A DNA stretch of 64,000 bases, from assembly GCF_033807575.1 (NCBI RefSeq), contig NC_084715.1, forward strand, positions 5,319,349-5,383,348. Reading direction: 5' to 3'. Source of the stretch: Cydia pomonella (Eukaryota; Arthropoda; Insecta; Lepidoptera; Tortricidae). A program made the position numbers and the translations under genes. A model generated the notes under the pieces. The model was not told the DNA's origin, made no database searches, and saw only the letters and a list, made by a program, of their open reading frames with translations. Shown here piece by piece: positions 45,873 to 57,041 of this stretch (position 1 is its first letter; each line of letters starts with the position of its first letter).

Positions 45873-46249
45873 GCCGCCGCTGTCGTCCAAAACAGATTCA
45901 TAGTATTCATACATTCTATACATTTTGATCGTGCCGCTGGAAGCCGGGCGACGCGAGAGCGGTGGTTCGCGCGTAGGGATTGCAATCCGGTCCGGCGGAT
46001 CCGGTAATCCGGCCGGATCCGGCACTTTTCAGGAGCCACCGGATCCGGTAAAAATCACCGGATCCGGACCGGATCCGGTCAAATAAAAAAAACGCCTAAA
46101 TACAGCCCGCACTGTGCGGTTTAGATGAGGAAAAGGCGACGGATGAGAGGTATGAAGTTGAACAGAGTATAAAACGAATGAAAAAGTTTAAATTTAGTTA
46201 AATAAAAATATATTTATTATGACGATGACTGGGAACAGAAGTTGCCTTT

Positions 46250-46340
46250 CATGTTGGTGGCACGATATGACGATTACATAAATACTGTAATAGAAGGAAA
46301 AATTAAACGATGGAGATGCCATGGAAGGCATGTGTAATTT
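46250..46340 (+). pseudogene. Possible RTE-like fragment inside the hAT (plus strand)
   Basis: ARYDDYINTVIEGKIKRWR can be read on the plus strand and resembles the EGKIxGKRGRGR region of RTE-type LINEs. It also matches, loosely and inverted, the minus-strand fragment at 46663-46815 (CGATATGACGAT versus CGACATGACGAT). Short and uncertain. Confidence 0.35.
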
Positions 46341-46662
46341 ATGCTAAAGAGAAGAAAAGCGTGTCATAATGTTGTGATAGGACATTAAAAGTAAACAAAT
46401 GAGCAGGATTAAGTCGGCGGTACTCAACCGACTAGAGTTGGGCTAATCAATATGTGTTACATGTGTGAATGAATATATGATTGTAAGTTTGTATTGAAAA
46501 TGAATGTATGAAATGAAATGATAGCATTGATAATCTTTAGTTTACTTCGATTTTATATATATATGATAAAATATTGTTTATTTTCTATTCAAATTTGAGA
46601 GAGGATCTTTTGTATTTACAATTTCATCCAATCTTATGCAATTTCCTTCATGGTACATGCTA

Positions 46663-46815
46663 CTCTACGTCTAGCCAATTCTTTATTTGATCCATGTAAC
46701 TTTTCTTAGGGAGTCCCTTTCCGCGATGGATTTCAATCCTACACTCTATTATTTTTCGCATGAGATCGTCATGTCGTGTTCCATTCCCTATAATTTGACC
46801 AATATAATTTTCTGC
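46663..46815 (-). pseudogene. RTE-like fragment inside the hAT (minus strand)
   Basis: The minus strand reads ENYIGQIIGNGTRHDDLM, KIIECRIEIHRGKGLPKKSY, MDQIKNWLDV and a stop; VACTMKEIA follows in another frame. This matches the late RTE layout (GHxxRN...GKxxGxRGxGRPKKSYxDQIK). It is a captured or nested fragment, not hAT transposase. Confidence 0.6.
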
Positions 46816-47440
46816 AAATTAAAAAAAAAGTATTTTTTTTTAAATCATACAGTCTACCACTATTTTCTTGGGCAAAAAATGAGGGAAAATTTAATATCAT
46901 TTTGGTTAATAGTAAAATATCTTAATTTCTTACTAGAATGGACGTCAACGTTACAAAGAATTCAATCAAGGAAAGTTACGAAAACTTGTCTTTTCAAGGA
47001 GTTCAATTCCCACCTCACATCCCATTACCGGGCGTTGGAAACTAATCAAATTTATAATTGTAAACGAAAATTTGAGCACTTGTGAATGGTTATATATAAT
47101 AAATGACCAATTTCATATTTTGGTTTTTAAGTGATATTGACAATGTCACACTTTTTACTACTAAGGGTTATTTTATTGTGAAGAAGTTATTTATTAACTT
47201 CAAATTATATATTTAGGAATACGTATTACGCAAAAAAACTAGAAAAATATGTCATTTAATTAACTTTGATATCCCTATACCAAACCGGATCCGGTCCGGC
47301 CGGATCCGGCCGGGTTATGGTCCAAATCCGGCCGGATCCGGCCGGATTGAAAATCAATCCGGTTTGCAATCCCTATTCGCGCGGCACTATCTAAATGTAT
47401 AGAATTGAATGAATCTGTTTTGGTCGACAGCGGCGGCCGC

Positions 47441-47688
47441 TTGCCGCTCAGCTCGCCCCGCCACGGGCCGCGTTCGTCCAGTCAGCAGCCTAAATCTCGG
47501 TAGCAGAGTTGGTAGAGATACGGTCTACAGCAGAAATATTTATATTCAAGCGCAGTGGAAGCGTGCTGGGCGTAAATAATAAACATACAACGCATAAAAT
47601 ACATATATTGTCGAAATCAACATACGACCAAACGTCCACCATCGTACTTCTAGCGCCACAAGGCCATTTTTGTAACTAATCATAAAAA
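47441..47688. other. Short unique stretch
   Basis: No feature recognised beyond GC-rich sequence next to the MITE arm. Confidence 0.4.
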
Positions 47689-48012
47689 CTAAGGCGGTGT
47701 CTATAGAGATGGGTAGGGGTGAGTAAATACTGAGTATTTACTCAGTATTTACTCAAAGTACCCGTTAAATACCCGTATTTACTCATTTAGGTGAATAAAA
47801 CGATTGCTAATAAAATATAAAAAAGTGAGTTTACAGATAAATAAATAAAACTAAGGCGGTGTCTATAGAGATGGGTAGGGGTGAGTATATACTGAGTATT
47901 TACTCAGTATTTACTCATAGTACCCGTTAAATACCCGTATTTACTCATTTAGGTGAGTAAAACGATTGCTAATAAAATATAAAAAAGTGAGATTACAAAT
48001 AAATAAATAAAA
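47689..48012 (+). repeat. Tandem duplication, two 162-bp units
   Basis: CTAAGGCGGTGTCTATAGAG occurs at 47689 and 47851 and the units remain nearly identical to their (AAAT)n ends. Each contains GAGATGGGTAGGGGTGAGTA and the palindrome-rich TACTGAGTATTTACTCAGTA. The GATGGGTAGGGG start resembles a hAT terminus, but no matching inverted end is seen. Confidence 0.9.
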
Positions 48013-49031
48013 AAAAAAATTAAAATTATTTATTTCTATACAGAACAAAGAAAAACATAATTGGTATACTGGCGGACCCCAAACTAGGCTGAGCCTGTAA
48101 ATTGTTTTTTAGTTAATTTTTGAAAAATAAGGGTGATCATCAGTGAGAGGCAATTTGTGATAATGTGTAGTTAACAATTTTGTTTTGAATAAGGTATTTA
48201 AAAATATGGGGCTTAAGTTTTATCGATTTTCTAGATAACTGCATGTCGCGCAAAAGTGCGTGTTTACTTTGCACTTACGACCTTTTATTAAGGGTTTTTT
48301 TTTTAAAGAAAACTCTAAAATGTCTCAACCGATCTTGTTCGAAGTATTTTTTTAGTATTCAAAAACTTTGGTAAAAGGCTAAAGAGAGTAACATGATTTC
48401 CCTTCTTCTGATTTTTTGCCTTTAGAAACCGTTTTTTTCCAAAAGTATTAAATTTACCCAAAAAAAAATTAAGAAACATTCTAGTTATTTTTAAAGACCC
48501 CTTTAATGATGTGTAACACATTGGTAGTTTCTGATTTTTTTTGTGACAACAAGTTACATGCACGGCGGGGGAGCACCTTAAAAATATTTCTTACAATTTT
48601 GAGTACTTAATCCAGTAGTGGCTTACAAAATACACCTACATTTTAAAAATTATATGCCCCTTTTAGCACTCTAAATAGTTTATACCCACCAATTGGGGTA
48701 AAAAACAATGGGATTAGTACGAGCGGTAAAACAACACCTTTACTTCCTTATAAAACAAATAACTACACTCGGCGTCACGGAAATCGCACACCCACGGGTT
48801 TTTGATTCAAGCCGTTATAGACCTTATGTTGTTGAAGGTAAAGTATGAGTGTGTGGGTTCATTTTAAAGATAATTTAACCCTTCATTTAAAAAAAAAACA
48901 AAGTTATTAAAGAATACAAAAAAAATACTTTTCAATCAGAAACAAAAATCGTATATTCATGCAAAAAAAATCAACAAATTAAAACACAATAAAATCAACA
49001 AAATTTGGAACACAAATGGCTAAAACTAAAC
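48013..49031. other. AT-rich stretch, possible Tc1 3' flank
   Basis: No gene. The last 300 bases are very A-rich and lie on the 3' side of the Tc1-like coding remnant, so the missing terminal repeat may be within it. An 82-codon minus frame at 48315-48563 is unrecognised. Confidence 0.35.
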
Positions 49032-49180
49032 TTAAAACCTAGTGTTCCCTCCTTTGGCCTTAATTACTGCCACCATGCGAGCCCTCATGGACTTCACGAG
49101 CGTTACGATGTGCTCTTGAGGAATAGCTTCCCACTCCTCAATGACGGCATCTCGAAGCTGATGAATTCCCTCGCCTGCTT
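49032..49180 (-). pseudogene. Tc1-like transposase, C-terminal remnant
   Basis: The minus strand reads LRDAVIEEWEAIPQEHI, VTLVKSMRARMVAVIKAKGG and NTRF then stop. EEWxxIPQExIxxLVxSMxxRxxAVIxAKGGxTxY is the standard end of Tc1-family transposases, located after the last catalytic residue. Only about 45 codons remain; the upstream sequence loses similarity at about 49180, so the element is a relic. Confidence 0.9.
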
Positions 49181-49666
49181 AGCAACTTACTTTACTGATT
49201 ACACGTGAATTTATCTCGGATTCTTGTTTTGCAATGTCGAATTCAGAATTAAAGCTATTCAAAACACCAACAGTTTAGCTTAGTTTAAGAAATAAGTCAC
49301 GTTTTATTTATTTCTTTACAAAAAAAAAACAAAGAAAACAATCTTTAGAATGCTTTCAAAAGTTATGATAAAATATTATAAGGTTGCATCTAATTACGAA
49401 ACCTTATAAAAGTAATTAAAACTCTTTAATTTATTGTAGGTATTCCAAAGTATCGCAACTCGAAAGTCTTTGTCTCATAACTTCAATACGAAACCTTAGC
49501 TCTGGAGCTCTATTATAAAAACGGTAAAAACGAAGTAAAATTGAGTGAGAAATGTATTGGTTTCAATTTTGCTAACTCACGCGCAATGGGAGTAGAACAG
49601 GATGCTTAGCCAATGTGCCAGTCGTTAACGCTCCGTAGTGTAGTCATCTCTATCTTTCTTCACACT
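49181..49666. other. Unique AT-rich stretch
   Basis: No feature recognised. Confidence 0.4.
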
Positions 49667-49932
49667 AACCCGATTCTAAGAATGAGATACGTTAACGATA
49701 AGTTCTGGTTTAGATAAGTTCTCATTTAGATATCGTTTGTATGTCGTATAATTGACAGAAGCAGCTTCGGGCAATCAATGTCACTTTGACGTTCGAAATA
49801 TCGTAGACAGATCTTATTGGGATCACAGCGTAATCGAAATAAACGTCAATTTTGAAATGTCATTTAGTCATTGATCTTTTAAAGATCTTTCCAAGATCTT
49901 AAGCGTGTCTTAATCATTCTTCGAATCGGGCC
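49667..49932. mobile_element. MITE-like repeat, copy 2 of 2
   Basis: It matches 23822-24055 and reaches further left, where CCCGATTCTAAGAATGA is the inverse of the right end TCATTCTTCGAATCGGG. This gives a terminal inverted repeat for the family. Confidence 0.8.
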
Positions 49933-50916
49933 GACAGTGACAGTTGCGTTTTGTTCAGTACGGAGCGCTAACGATTGGCACGTTGGCTACGCATCCTGAT
50001 GATCACAGACTACACAGACACCGCATTATGAAGTCAGCATACATGGGTGCAACTTTACTTGTAAAATGGTACGATTCGAGCAGCACAATTGACTTGTATT
50101 TTACACTATTTTATACGATAATAGGGCCCATTTACTAGGGCTTCCAAATACCGGACTTCCCACAATACCGGTATAAATACCGTAACTGCCTTCATTGAAA
50201 AAAATTTATCGCAAAAAAAACATATAGTTTTATCAAAAAGGGGAATTAAAAAGGCTCACTGTAACATCAGATATATCTCGAAAGCTTTTAGACCAGTAAA
50301 CAATCAATTTCGCCATCTGCAATAATTGTACTTCACACTCCAGGTTAGCAATATTTTTTTCACGTCAGCAGCGGGAACAAGGGTAATTTCCTGCTTAAAA
50401 ACAGTGAGCAAAATGTGATTTTGAGTGACACAAAATAACATTCAAGTGACCTTTATATTCGAATGTCATTTCAACGTGCGGGGCGTAATACAAGTTGTAA
50501 ATATTTGGATTCTATTGTCTTTGTCCCTTTCAGGTCATTAGCAAAAAGAAAAAGACAAAATTAAAAGTAGAGTGTTTAACTCGGGTGAAATCTCACTTCG
50601 TTCGAGCGCCAAATGACCTCGGCGGAAATGAGTGCCTTTCATTCCTTGGTTAAAAATTGATTTCACCAATCACATTTTTAGTCCAACTTAACCAACCAGC
50701 CAACTTATTTTTTAAATTTCCGCCAAAATTTGGTATGCCATACTACGTAGTCTACGTACAGGGGCTCTTTCGTCTTAAGTTTAAGAACTAATAACATTAA
50801 TTGTCACTATCATTACATTCATCACTCACAAAACTTCAGGATTCAGTCTTCCACCACCAACCACCAAATATTTATCTGACGCATAGGCCTATTTCAATAA
50901 TAATATGAGGGCCATA
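49933..50916. other. Mostly unique; hAT-like terminus near 50140-50195
   Basis: AGGGCTTCCAAATACCGGACTT followed by ATACCGGTATAAATACCG looks like a hAT end, but no partner end was found. The rest is unremarkable. Confidence 0.35.
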
Positions 50917-51039
50917 TCGGGCCCATTTCTCGAACGATATTAGACTAATATTGTTAGTCCACGAACTGTCAAATTGCATGAGTTACCATGGCAACACACT
51001 AATAATATTAGACTAATACCTTTCGAGAATTGGGCCCGA
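50917..51039. mobile_element. Foldback MITE with TCGGGCCCA ends
   Basis: TCGGGCCCATTTCTCGAA and ATATTAGACTAATATT face TATTAGACTAATACC and TTCGAGAATTGGGCCCGA. Arms are about 42 bp and the core is about 40 bp. Non-coding. Confidence 0.88.
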
Positions 51040-51194
51040 GCTATATGTCAGTTGCGTACCTATGACGTGTAGTAAGCTTCTTGATAGAGCCGAATATTAC
51101 CAATAACGCCCATTACAAAAAGCGCGCGATCTGTAATATCGCAAAAGAATCATGAAAAATAAGTTTTTCGTTATTCGCGCCGTAAAAAATGTGT

Positions 51195-51365
51195 TTAACC
51201 CTTTGAACGCCACGCGTATCGTACGCGGCGCGTAATCGGGAACCTTGTCGGTACGCATTAACGTTGATATTGGGTGGAAGCCGCGCGCGTCATGTGAGTC
51301 ATACTTAACTTTTTGTCCACCAAAGACGTCTTATGATATGACGTCTTTGGTGGTCAAAAGGTTAA
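51195..51365. mobile_element. TTAA-flanked MITE containing a perfect hairpin
   Basis: TTAA then CCCTTTGAACGCC starts it and GGTCAAAAGG then TTAA ends it, piggyBac-like. Inside, CCACCAAAGACGTC (51317-51330) and its exact inverse (51340-51353) form a hairpin that has its own left TTAA at 51305-51308. So a smaller TTAA unit may sit inside or share the right end. Confidence 0.7.
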
Positions 51366-53387
51366 GTATTAATACTAAATAAATAATAGTATATATATTA
51401 AATAAATTATTTTTTTGTTGTTTTTTATGGTATGGGGGCAAACACGAAGACTTAACGCCTGATTACTATCAGTTACTTACTAGTAACATCAGAGGATGGG
51501 ATTCCTTGAAGGTTTGAAAGTCGTATCGGTCTGGAAAAACCGCGGACGACAGTTCATTCCACAATTCAGCTTTAATTCAATATGTCCGTTTAGAAAGAAA
51601 GTCGCAAATAATACAAACGCCCAACATTAAATAGCAAACAGTTGTCATCAAGTACATGTAATAACAATAGTTTTAACACATTACCATCACACGAGCAGGG
51701 GGTAAAGTGACGTCACAATAGCACCCCTTTAAGGCGCGTGGGCACTTACGATCGATTGTACGTTTATAATCGTTCCAATTTCAAATATCGAACGCTTTGT
51801 TGAATTTGAATTGAACGCAATTAACGAATTTTCTCGAGTATTACTAGAGTTTAATGAGGTCGAAATTGTGTTCTTGCATGTCGGTATTCATGTAGTGAAT
51901 GCAATCGGCTTAGTACGTCATTTGGACAAAGTGAATGGCCACTGGTGTAGTGGTAATGTGGCATTACTACGTAAAGGATGTAATAGATTTTACGTCGCCG
52001 TCTATTATTTAGTGTATCGTCTATACACCTTGTGCTCGAATAAGCCGACAGATTTTAAAGGTGTATTCTTGACCGCAATTAGTTAACTCGTAAAAATTAG
52101 TTAACTTGGTAAATTCTTTTTTGAAATCGGTCTTGTTTTAGAGAAGACAATTCTTGTGAAAATTTGTTTCTGTAATAACCCAGCGAAAAACGCATTTTTG
52201 GCTGCGACGCTACCACTATGTGACTTGGAGACATATCTACTGACAGACATTAAAGTTTTAAAGGAAACTTGCAAGTTTTATAATATAGACATAACATTTT
52301 TTTACTTATTTTTAGTAATGTTTTTTCTTCGCTAAGGTGTAAAAAAGAAATAACGTGTCGTGTGTAGTAAACACACACAGACAAAGAAAGTGTTTCTTTT
52401 TTGCCGAATTTGAGCAAAACTCATATAAATGTTTTGCTAATAATGACCTCAGGAATGCGAGCCAATGGTGTATACTTTACATTTAGTGGCCTCGATCACT
52501 GGAGGGATTGGTTACTTTTTCTTAACAATTTCAGTTGATATTTAGGATTGCCACTCGTATTTATCGTGCGCAATATTCGTAACAATCTTGACCAGGAGCA
52601 TTCAACATTAAAAATCTGTTCTTGTTTTGATAATGACTTGCAATATGAGGTGCACCTCACTCGTTCGAAACATTTTGAAGTTTTAATGTCCCTTTAGGTA
52701 TTAGACCTCCTTTATATTTTTAAATATGTAGGTATGTTGTTTCCTGGTTCTATTAAAAAAAATTATTAACCATTAAAATGTATTTGTAGTTTTACATGTA
52801 TGTAAAAAGTGTATAATTGTTGGTGCAATAAATAATATCTACTTACTTACTTATACTTACCTACAAGTTTTACGAGTAGGTATATTTAGTATATTACACA
52901 CATCAAAAATATAACAATACAGAAATATAAAATATTGAAGTATAGGTAATCTTATCTAATCTTATGATTTTTGGGGGCCCTCGGGGATACACTTCAATCC
53001 ATAGTGATCTTTTATGTAGATGCCTTAGGAAGGATCCGTCAGCTACTCAAGAAGAAGTAAACTATAGGCCATCTTATAATCTAAATGTTACTTTATTTTA
53101 ATTATAGTACCTGGGCGACCGAGCTTTGCTCGGTTATAACTATTTATTGTAATATGGTGGTGTATAGGTGATAATCTACATAAACTTAAAAAGTAAAATG
53201 TGAACTGACAATTATTATTATTTACAATCGATTTTAACCTTACAGCACTTGTCACAGAGTAACGCCATCTATTGTCAATTTCTCTTATTACATAGGTAAT
53301 TTTTTTACTAAATTAAACTTGTCTAAAACAAATAAAAATTAAAAAATTATATATAAACTTGAACATATAAAAAAAAACAAAAGTTAG
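51366..53387. other. Long AT-rich unique stretch
   Basis: No host gene recognised. The 91-codon frame at 51811-52086 has no motif I know. ACCGAGCTTTGCTCGGT at 53118-53134 is a 7-bp hairpin of a type seen in lepidopteran repeats, possibly the far end of the SINE-C unit that follows. Confidence 0.35.
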
Positions 53388-53466
53388 TCACCGGGCGAGA
53401 TTCGAACCCGTAACACTCGTTTAGCAGTCCGCGTCTTAAGTAACTCGCTGGACCAGACGGCAACAC
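53388..53466 (-). mobile_element. SINE-C head, tRNA-Ser-like
   Basis: On the minus strand TGTTGCCGTCTGGTCCAGCG, GACGCGGACTGCTAAACGAG and ACGGGTTCGAATCTCGCCCG look like a tRNA with GCT in the anticodon position and a good box B. The acceptor arms do not pair well and the sequence continues into AT-rich DNA, so I read it as a SINE head, not a working tRNA gene. Confidence 0.6.
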
Positions 53467-54529
53467 GAAATTAGCGACCATACTCTGCGTCGAAAGAAAA
53501 ACGCATGAAAACTCGAATAAACGCTTTTTCCCAAACATAAGACTAATCTAGATAGATTGTATACCCCCAAAAACCCCCATATACCAAATCCGTTAATATA
53601 TATATAAAGAGCCGTTTCCGAGATCACAGAAATATAATTATATACAAGAATTGCTCGTTTAAAGGTATAAGATTTAATCCTATGATTGACAAAGATGTGA
53701 ACTGACGTGCGCGGTTACAGTCCAATATGAACCTTCGTGCATCCCGATAAGGTTCACAATGACGCACCGCGCACGATAGGCGCCGTTCAAAGGGTTTGTA
53801 GGTAAGTACAAGAGTAACTCAAATTCTCATTGAACACTGCACTGTTATTTCAAAGTAACTGTTGTTGAGAACTTTATGAATAGGGAATTATTATTGGATC
53901 GTTAAATAGTTTAATTTGGAATAATTATGCAGAGTCCAAGTCCAGCGAAATTTCGTTCAGTGTGCGTAGCCAACATGCCAATCGTTTCAGCTCCGTAGCG
54001 AACGAAATGCGACTGTCAATGTCGCACTAATATGAAAGAGTGGCATGCTGGGTAAACACCCGGTAGTGGCAAATTTGATTCATTTGGTATTTTGGTGCTA
54101 ATAATTTATGCTAAATATGTGAATAAGTTAACAAATCTAACCAACTTAACACTAAATTTAGCTAACGTGTCAAATTGTGGCTCTTTCTATAACCAACACA
54201 AATGTTAATGTTCAAATTCTTTGACGTTTTAATATAGAGACGGTAGTATGTATATATACGTACATACTACAATTTTTCTGGGAAGACGTGAAATAAACTT
54301 TTTTTTTTAATAAACTTTTATTAAATAGCATAAACTATAATTTACATACTCGTACCTACTTATCTTTTTGCAATTTTTCTGACAAAGAAAAGAAAGTTAT
54401 ATTTGATTGGTTTTACTCAAATATTGCTTTCTGGTTTATTTCTTAATTACATCTTAATTTCTAATGTTATTGAAATGGTGACAGTTTTGTGCACTTTGCA
54501 TGTACGAGGTAAATACACGTGAATAATAT
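53467..54529. other. AT-rich unique stretch
   Basis: GTAGTATGTATATATACGTACATACTAC near 54243-54270 is a palindrome. No gene. Confidence 0.4.
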
Positions 54530-54849
54530 TGTCACGAATATTCGCACTCGTATATCCGATTCTTCGCATCATTTTAAGCGAATGTTTTGCGAATGCGAAT
54601 GTGCGCAGTGCGCAATATCGTGTCATGTCTCGTCGACTCACGTGTGGGCAGTGCGCGCAAACTGTTTAAAAGGAATGCATTTTGTCGTTATTTTATAAAT
54701 GCTAAAGTAGACACCATTTTTCAACGCTTTATAACATCCCGTTCTAAGGTACTTGTAACTAATATTATATTTTACTACCTACCAGATTACTAACAGATAT
54801 TTTCTAATTAGGAATGATAATAACAACTACCGACTGGACACCAAACATA

Positions 54850-54993
54850 GTGCGGCATCACGGCAGACCTCGAAGGAGATGACGACACAATCTTGACGTC
54901 TTTCGGATAGATTGGCCTAATATTGCCATAGACCGAGACGCGTGGACGAAAGAGAGGGAGGTCTTTGCCCAGCAGTGGGACACATCAGACTAA
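54850..54993 (+). pseudogene. RTE-like LINE, C-terminal remnant
   Basis: GRPRRR then a stop, followed in frame by RHNLDVFRIDWPNIAIDRDA and WTKEREVFAQQWDTSD and a stop at 54991-54993. GRPRRRWxDDLDxF...DWxxxAxDRxxWxxxxEAFAQQWDT is the standard end of an RTE-type ORF. It is the same family as 3766-3881. Confidence 0.85.
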
Positions 54994-55107
54994 CAAATTA
55001 ACAAAAAACAAAATAAAATAATAACAACTACATTTTCCGTAACATTCGTATTCGCATTCGGACATTCGCATCCTGAGCATTCGGATTCGCATTCGCGAAT
55101 GTGAAGT

Positions 55108-55295
55108 TTTTTTTTATACTACGTCGGTGGCAAACAACCATACGGCCCGCCTGACGGTAAGCAGTATCTGTAGCCTATGTACGCATGCAACTCCAGAGGA
55201 GTTACATGCGCGTTTCCGACCCTAACCCCCTCCCACCCCTCGTTAAGCTCTGGCAACCTTACTCACCGGCAGGAACAACACTATGAATAGGAAGA
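55108..55295 (-). mobile_element. LINE-3end fragment
   Basis: ACTACGTCGGTGGCAAACAAC, TAAGCAGTATCTGTAGCC, ACTCCAGAGGAGTTACATGCG and ACTCACCGGCAGGAACA follow the family order. Confidence 0.85.
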
Positions 55296-55321
55296 ATGCG
55301 ACATTCGTGAGTTTCGTGACA

Positions 55322-56718
55322 TCCTTATAATTAGAAAGCTTTCAGACTGGGATTTTTCAAATCAACATGCATTAGTAAATAATTTTGATTAATTTCTGCA
55401 AACTAATAGTAATAACATAACTTCGTGTATTTTCTCTATAATTATACTAAGATCGAAATCGTCATTTAAATAAGGAACGTTGAAATCTAACGGCGACTGG
55501 CCACCTAATCATTAACGTAAATCATGACTAATCGTAGCGTACTGTATAATTACGAATCGTCGTAAAACGAAATAATAATACATAATAATATGCAATAAAT
55601 TAGTTGGAAATTGAAAAATATGCCTATCAACGTATATTTTAAGTTTAATTATTCCGTCGTTATGTTAAGTCAACATACGTTTGTTTTATTGAGATATATG
55701 TTATCGCCGCATGGTATCTAAGTACGGGTACTTTTTATTTTGTTCTTTTTACCTACTTCAAAAAGGGGGAAGCTTTAAATTTGTCGGTCGGTATATTTGT
55801 TTTTACAATTTCCCCGATAGTTCGAAGACGACTGGACTAACTTGGGAAATTATTTCTTTGTTTGACAGTTGGTTTAGCTGTCATAAATTTTGAGGGTCTC
55901 GCATAAATCTAAAATCGAAATTTCTGTCTCTGTATTGCTTTAATATGCAAGAGTTATAGAGAGGCAGATAAGGAAATTTCGATTTTCGCGGCATGCCCTC
56001 TATTTATTGGCGCGGAGTGTGAAATGTTTGCGTTTGTGTATGATAAAGTTGAATATACCTAATACAAATTTTACAGTTAAAAGATTGCAGTATTCGAAGT
56101 ACACATTTAAAAAGAATTAAAACGAGTAGTTAAGATAAATAATCCAAAAAAAATTTTTGTGAATGTATTTTGTTTTTGGTCCACCCTGTATTTTTTTTTA
56201 ACAATGGAATTGTAGATTACAATAGAATTACAAATCTTGCATAAATTGCTTTCCACACTAAGTCACAGAAATAAGGGTAAATTCTGTTCGCGAATTAGAC
56301 ATAAACATAGCCCCGCTCAATCGTACTCTTAATCACATCACTGAGCGATAAATGAATAGTAATTGAAAGGAAATTAAGCCATAAATGGGTGTTATTATTG
56401 AATTTATATTAAATTAATCGCCCCTACCATCTGTCGTAGCTTGACAATTACATTACGCCATTTGTAATTTTCTATGAGTGGTTTTGAGGAGGTTTTGTAA
56501 TGAGTTCAATTTTGCGTCGATGATTTAGAATTGGCTATGTGCGAAGTGCGGGGGAGGTTATAGTGTACGCGGTGACAAAAATGTAAAATTTCTTAGTATT
56601 TAGACGTAAATTGTCGCTAGGTAATCTGTAGCATAGTGTAGCATATAAATAATGGTCTAGCTAATGTTGGCACTGTATAGTAAAGTTGGCTTTAAAAATC
56701 ACCAAATATTAATAAATA
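55322..56718. other. AT-rich stretch with a denser block at 56280-56520
   Basis: No gene. The block contains CCATCTGTCGTAGCTTGACAATTACATTA, sharing CCATCTGTCGTA with 23358-23369. Confidence 0.35.
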
Positions 56719-56890
56719 ACATACATACATATAATCACGCCTATTTCCCGGAGGGGTAGGCAGAGACCTCGGATTTCCACTTGCTACGATCCTGACATAC
56801 CTCTTTCACTTCCTTCAATTTTATGACATTTCTCTTTTACTGTGGGACTTAGTCAATTTGTGTAATAATGTTCTATATAAAAAAAAGGTT
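56719..56890 (+). mobile_element. Repeat fragment joined to a SINE-B tail
   Basis: ATAATCACGCCTATTTCCCGG and AGGCAGAGACCTCGGATTTCC form a repeat I recognise as common in Lepidoptera; from about 56840 it joins TACTGTGGGACTTAGTCAATTTGTG, the SINE-B tail. Confidence 0.6.
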
Positions 56891-57041
56891 AATATAAATA
56901 AATCATTGTTATGAAAATCAGTCAATATGGCAAGTATCGTACAACATCAAACACTTAAAATTACTGTGACGTCCAGTTACCATTTTTTTCTCAGGCTTCA
57001 GATCACACTAAGTTACCACCAAAATATTACCTACGCTTTAA

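Larger units (their letters stand above)
45974..47375. mobile_element. hAT-type element, 1,402 bp, non-autonomous
   Basis: The ends are TAGGGATTGCAATCCGG and the inverse of CCGGTTTGCAATCCCTA. TTCGCGCG flanks both sides exactly (45966-45973, 47376-47383), the 8-bp duplication of hAT transposons. GGATCCGG occurs five times in the left 110 bases and three times in the right 100, as expected for subterminal transposase-binding repeats. No hAT transposase domain (no RW or dimerisation motif) is visible. The 132-codon plus frame at 46687-47085 resembles no transposase and runs antisense to an RTE-like fragment. Confidence 0.92.
45873..47440. mobile_element. Older inverted-repeat element interrupted by the hAT element
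   Basis: GCCGCCGCTGTCGTCCAAAAC...TATACATTTTGATCGTGCCGC (45873-45937) faces the inverse sequence beginning GCGGCACTATCTAAATGTATAG at 47381. With the 1.4-kb hAT and one 8-bp duplication removed, the arms would form a hairpin with about 60-bp stems and a short GC-rich loop. It is a MITE-like unit of about 180 bp. Confidence 0.75.
54530..55321. mobile_element. Candidate element with CGAATGC-rich ends, hosting two LINE fragments
   Basis: The left end starts TGTCACGAATATTCGCACTC and the inverse of the right end starts TGTCACGAAACTCACGAATG. GAATGCGAATG-type words cluster at 54575-54605 and, inverted, at 55040-55105 and 55295-55310. Between them lie an RTE-like remnant and a LINE-3end copy. The class is uncertain; clustered subterminal repeats would fit hAT. 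Confidence 0.45.

Noticed and set aside
46687..47085. 132-codon plus-strand open frame
   Set aside because: No family motif; it lies inside the hAT element, antisense to an RTE-like fragment, in very AT-rich DNA.
51811..52086. 91-codon plus-strand open frame
   Set aside because: No recognisable motif, no splice-site or repeat context; treated as chance.
53118..53144. Helitron 3' end (hairpin then terminus)
   Set aside because: The hairpin ACCGAGC/GCTCGGT is present, but the terminal CTRR is not seen and no 5' TC end was found.
53388..53466. Possible tRNA-Ser gene
   Set aside because: Box A and B and an anticodon-like GCT are present but the acceptor stem does not pair and the sequence runs on as a SINE.
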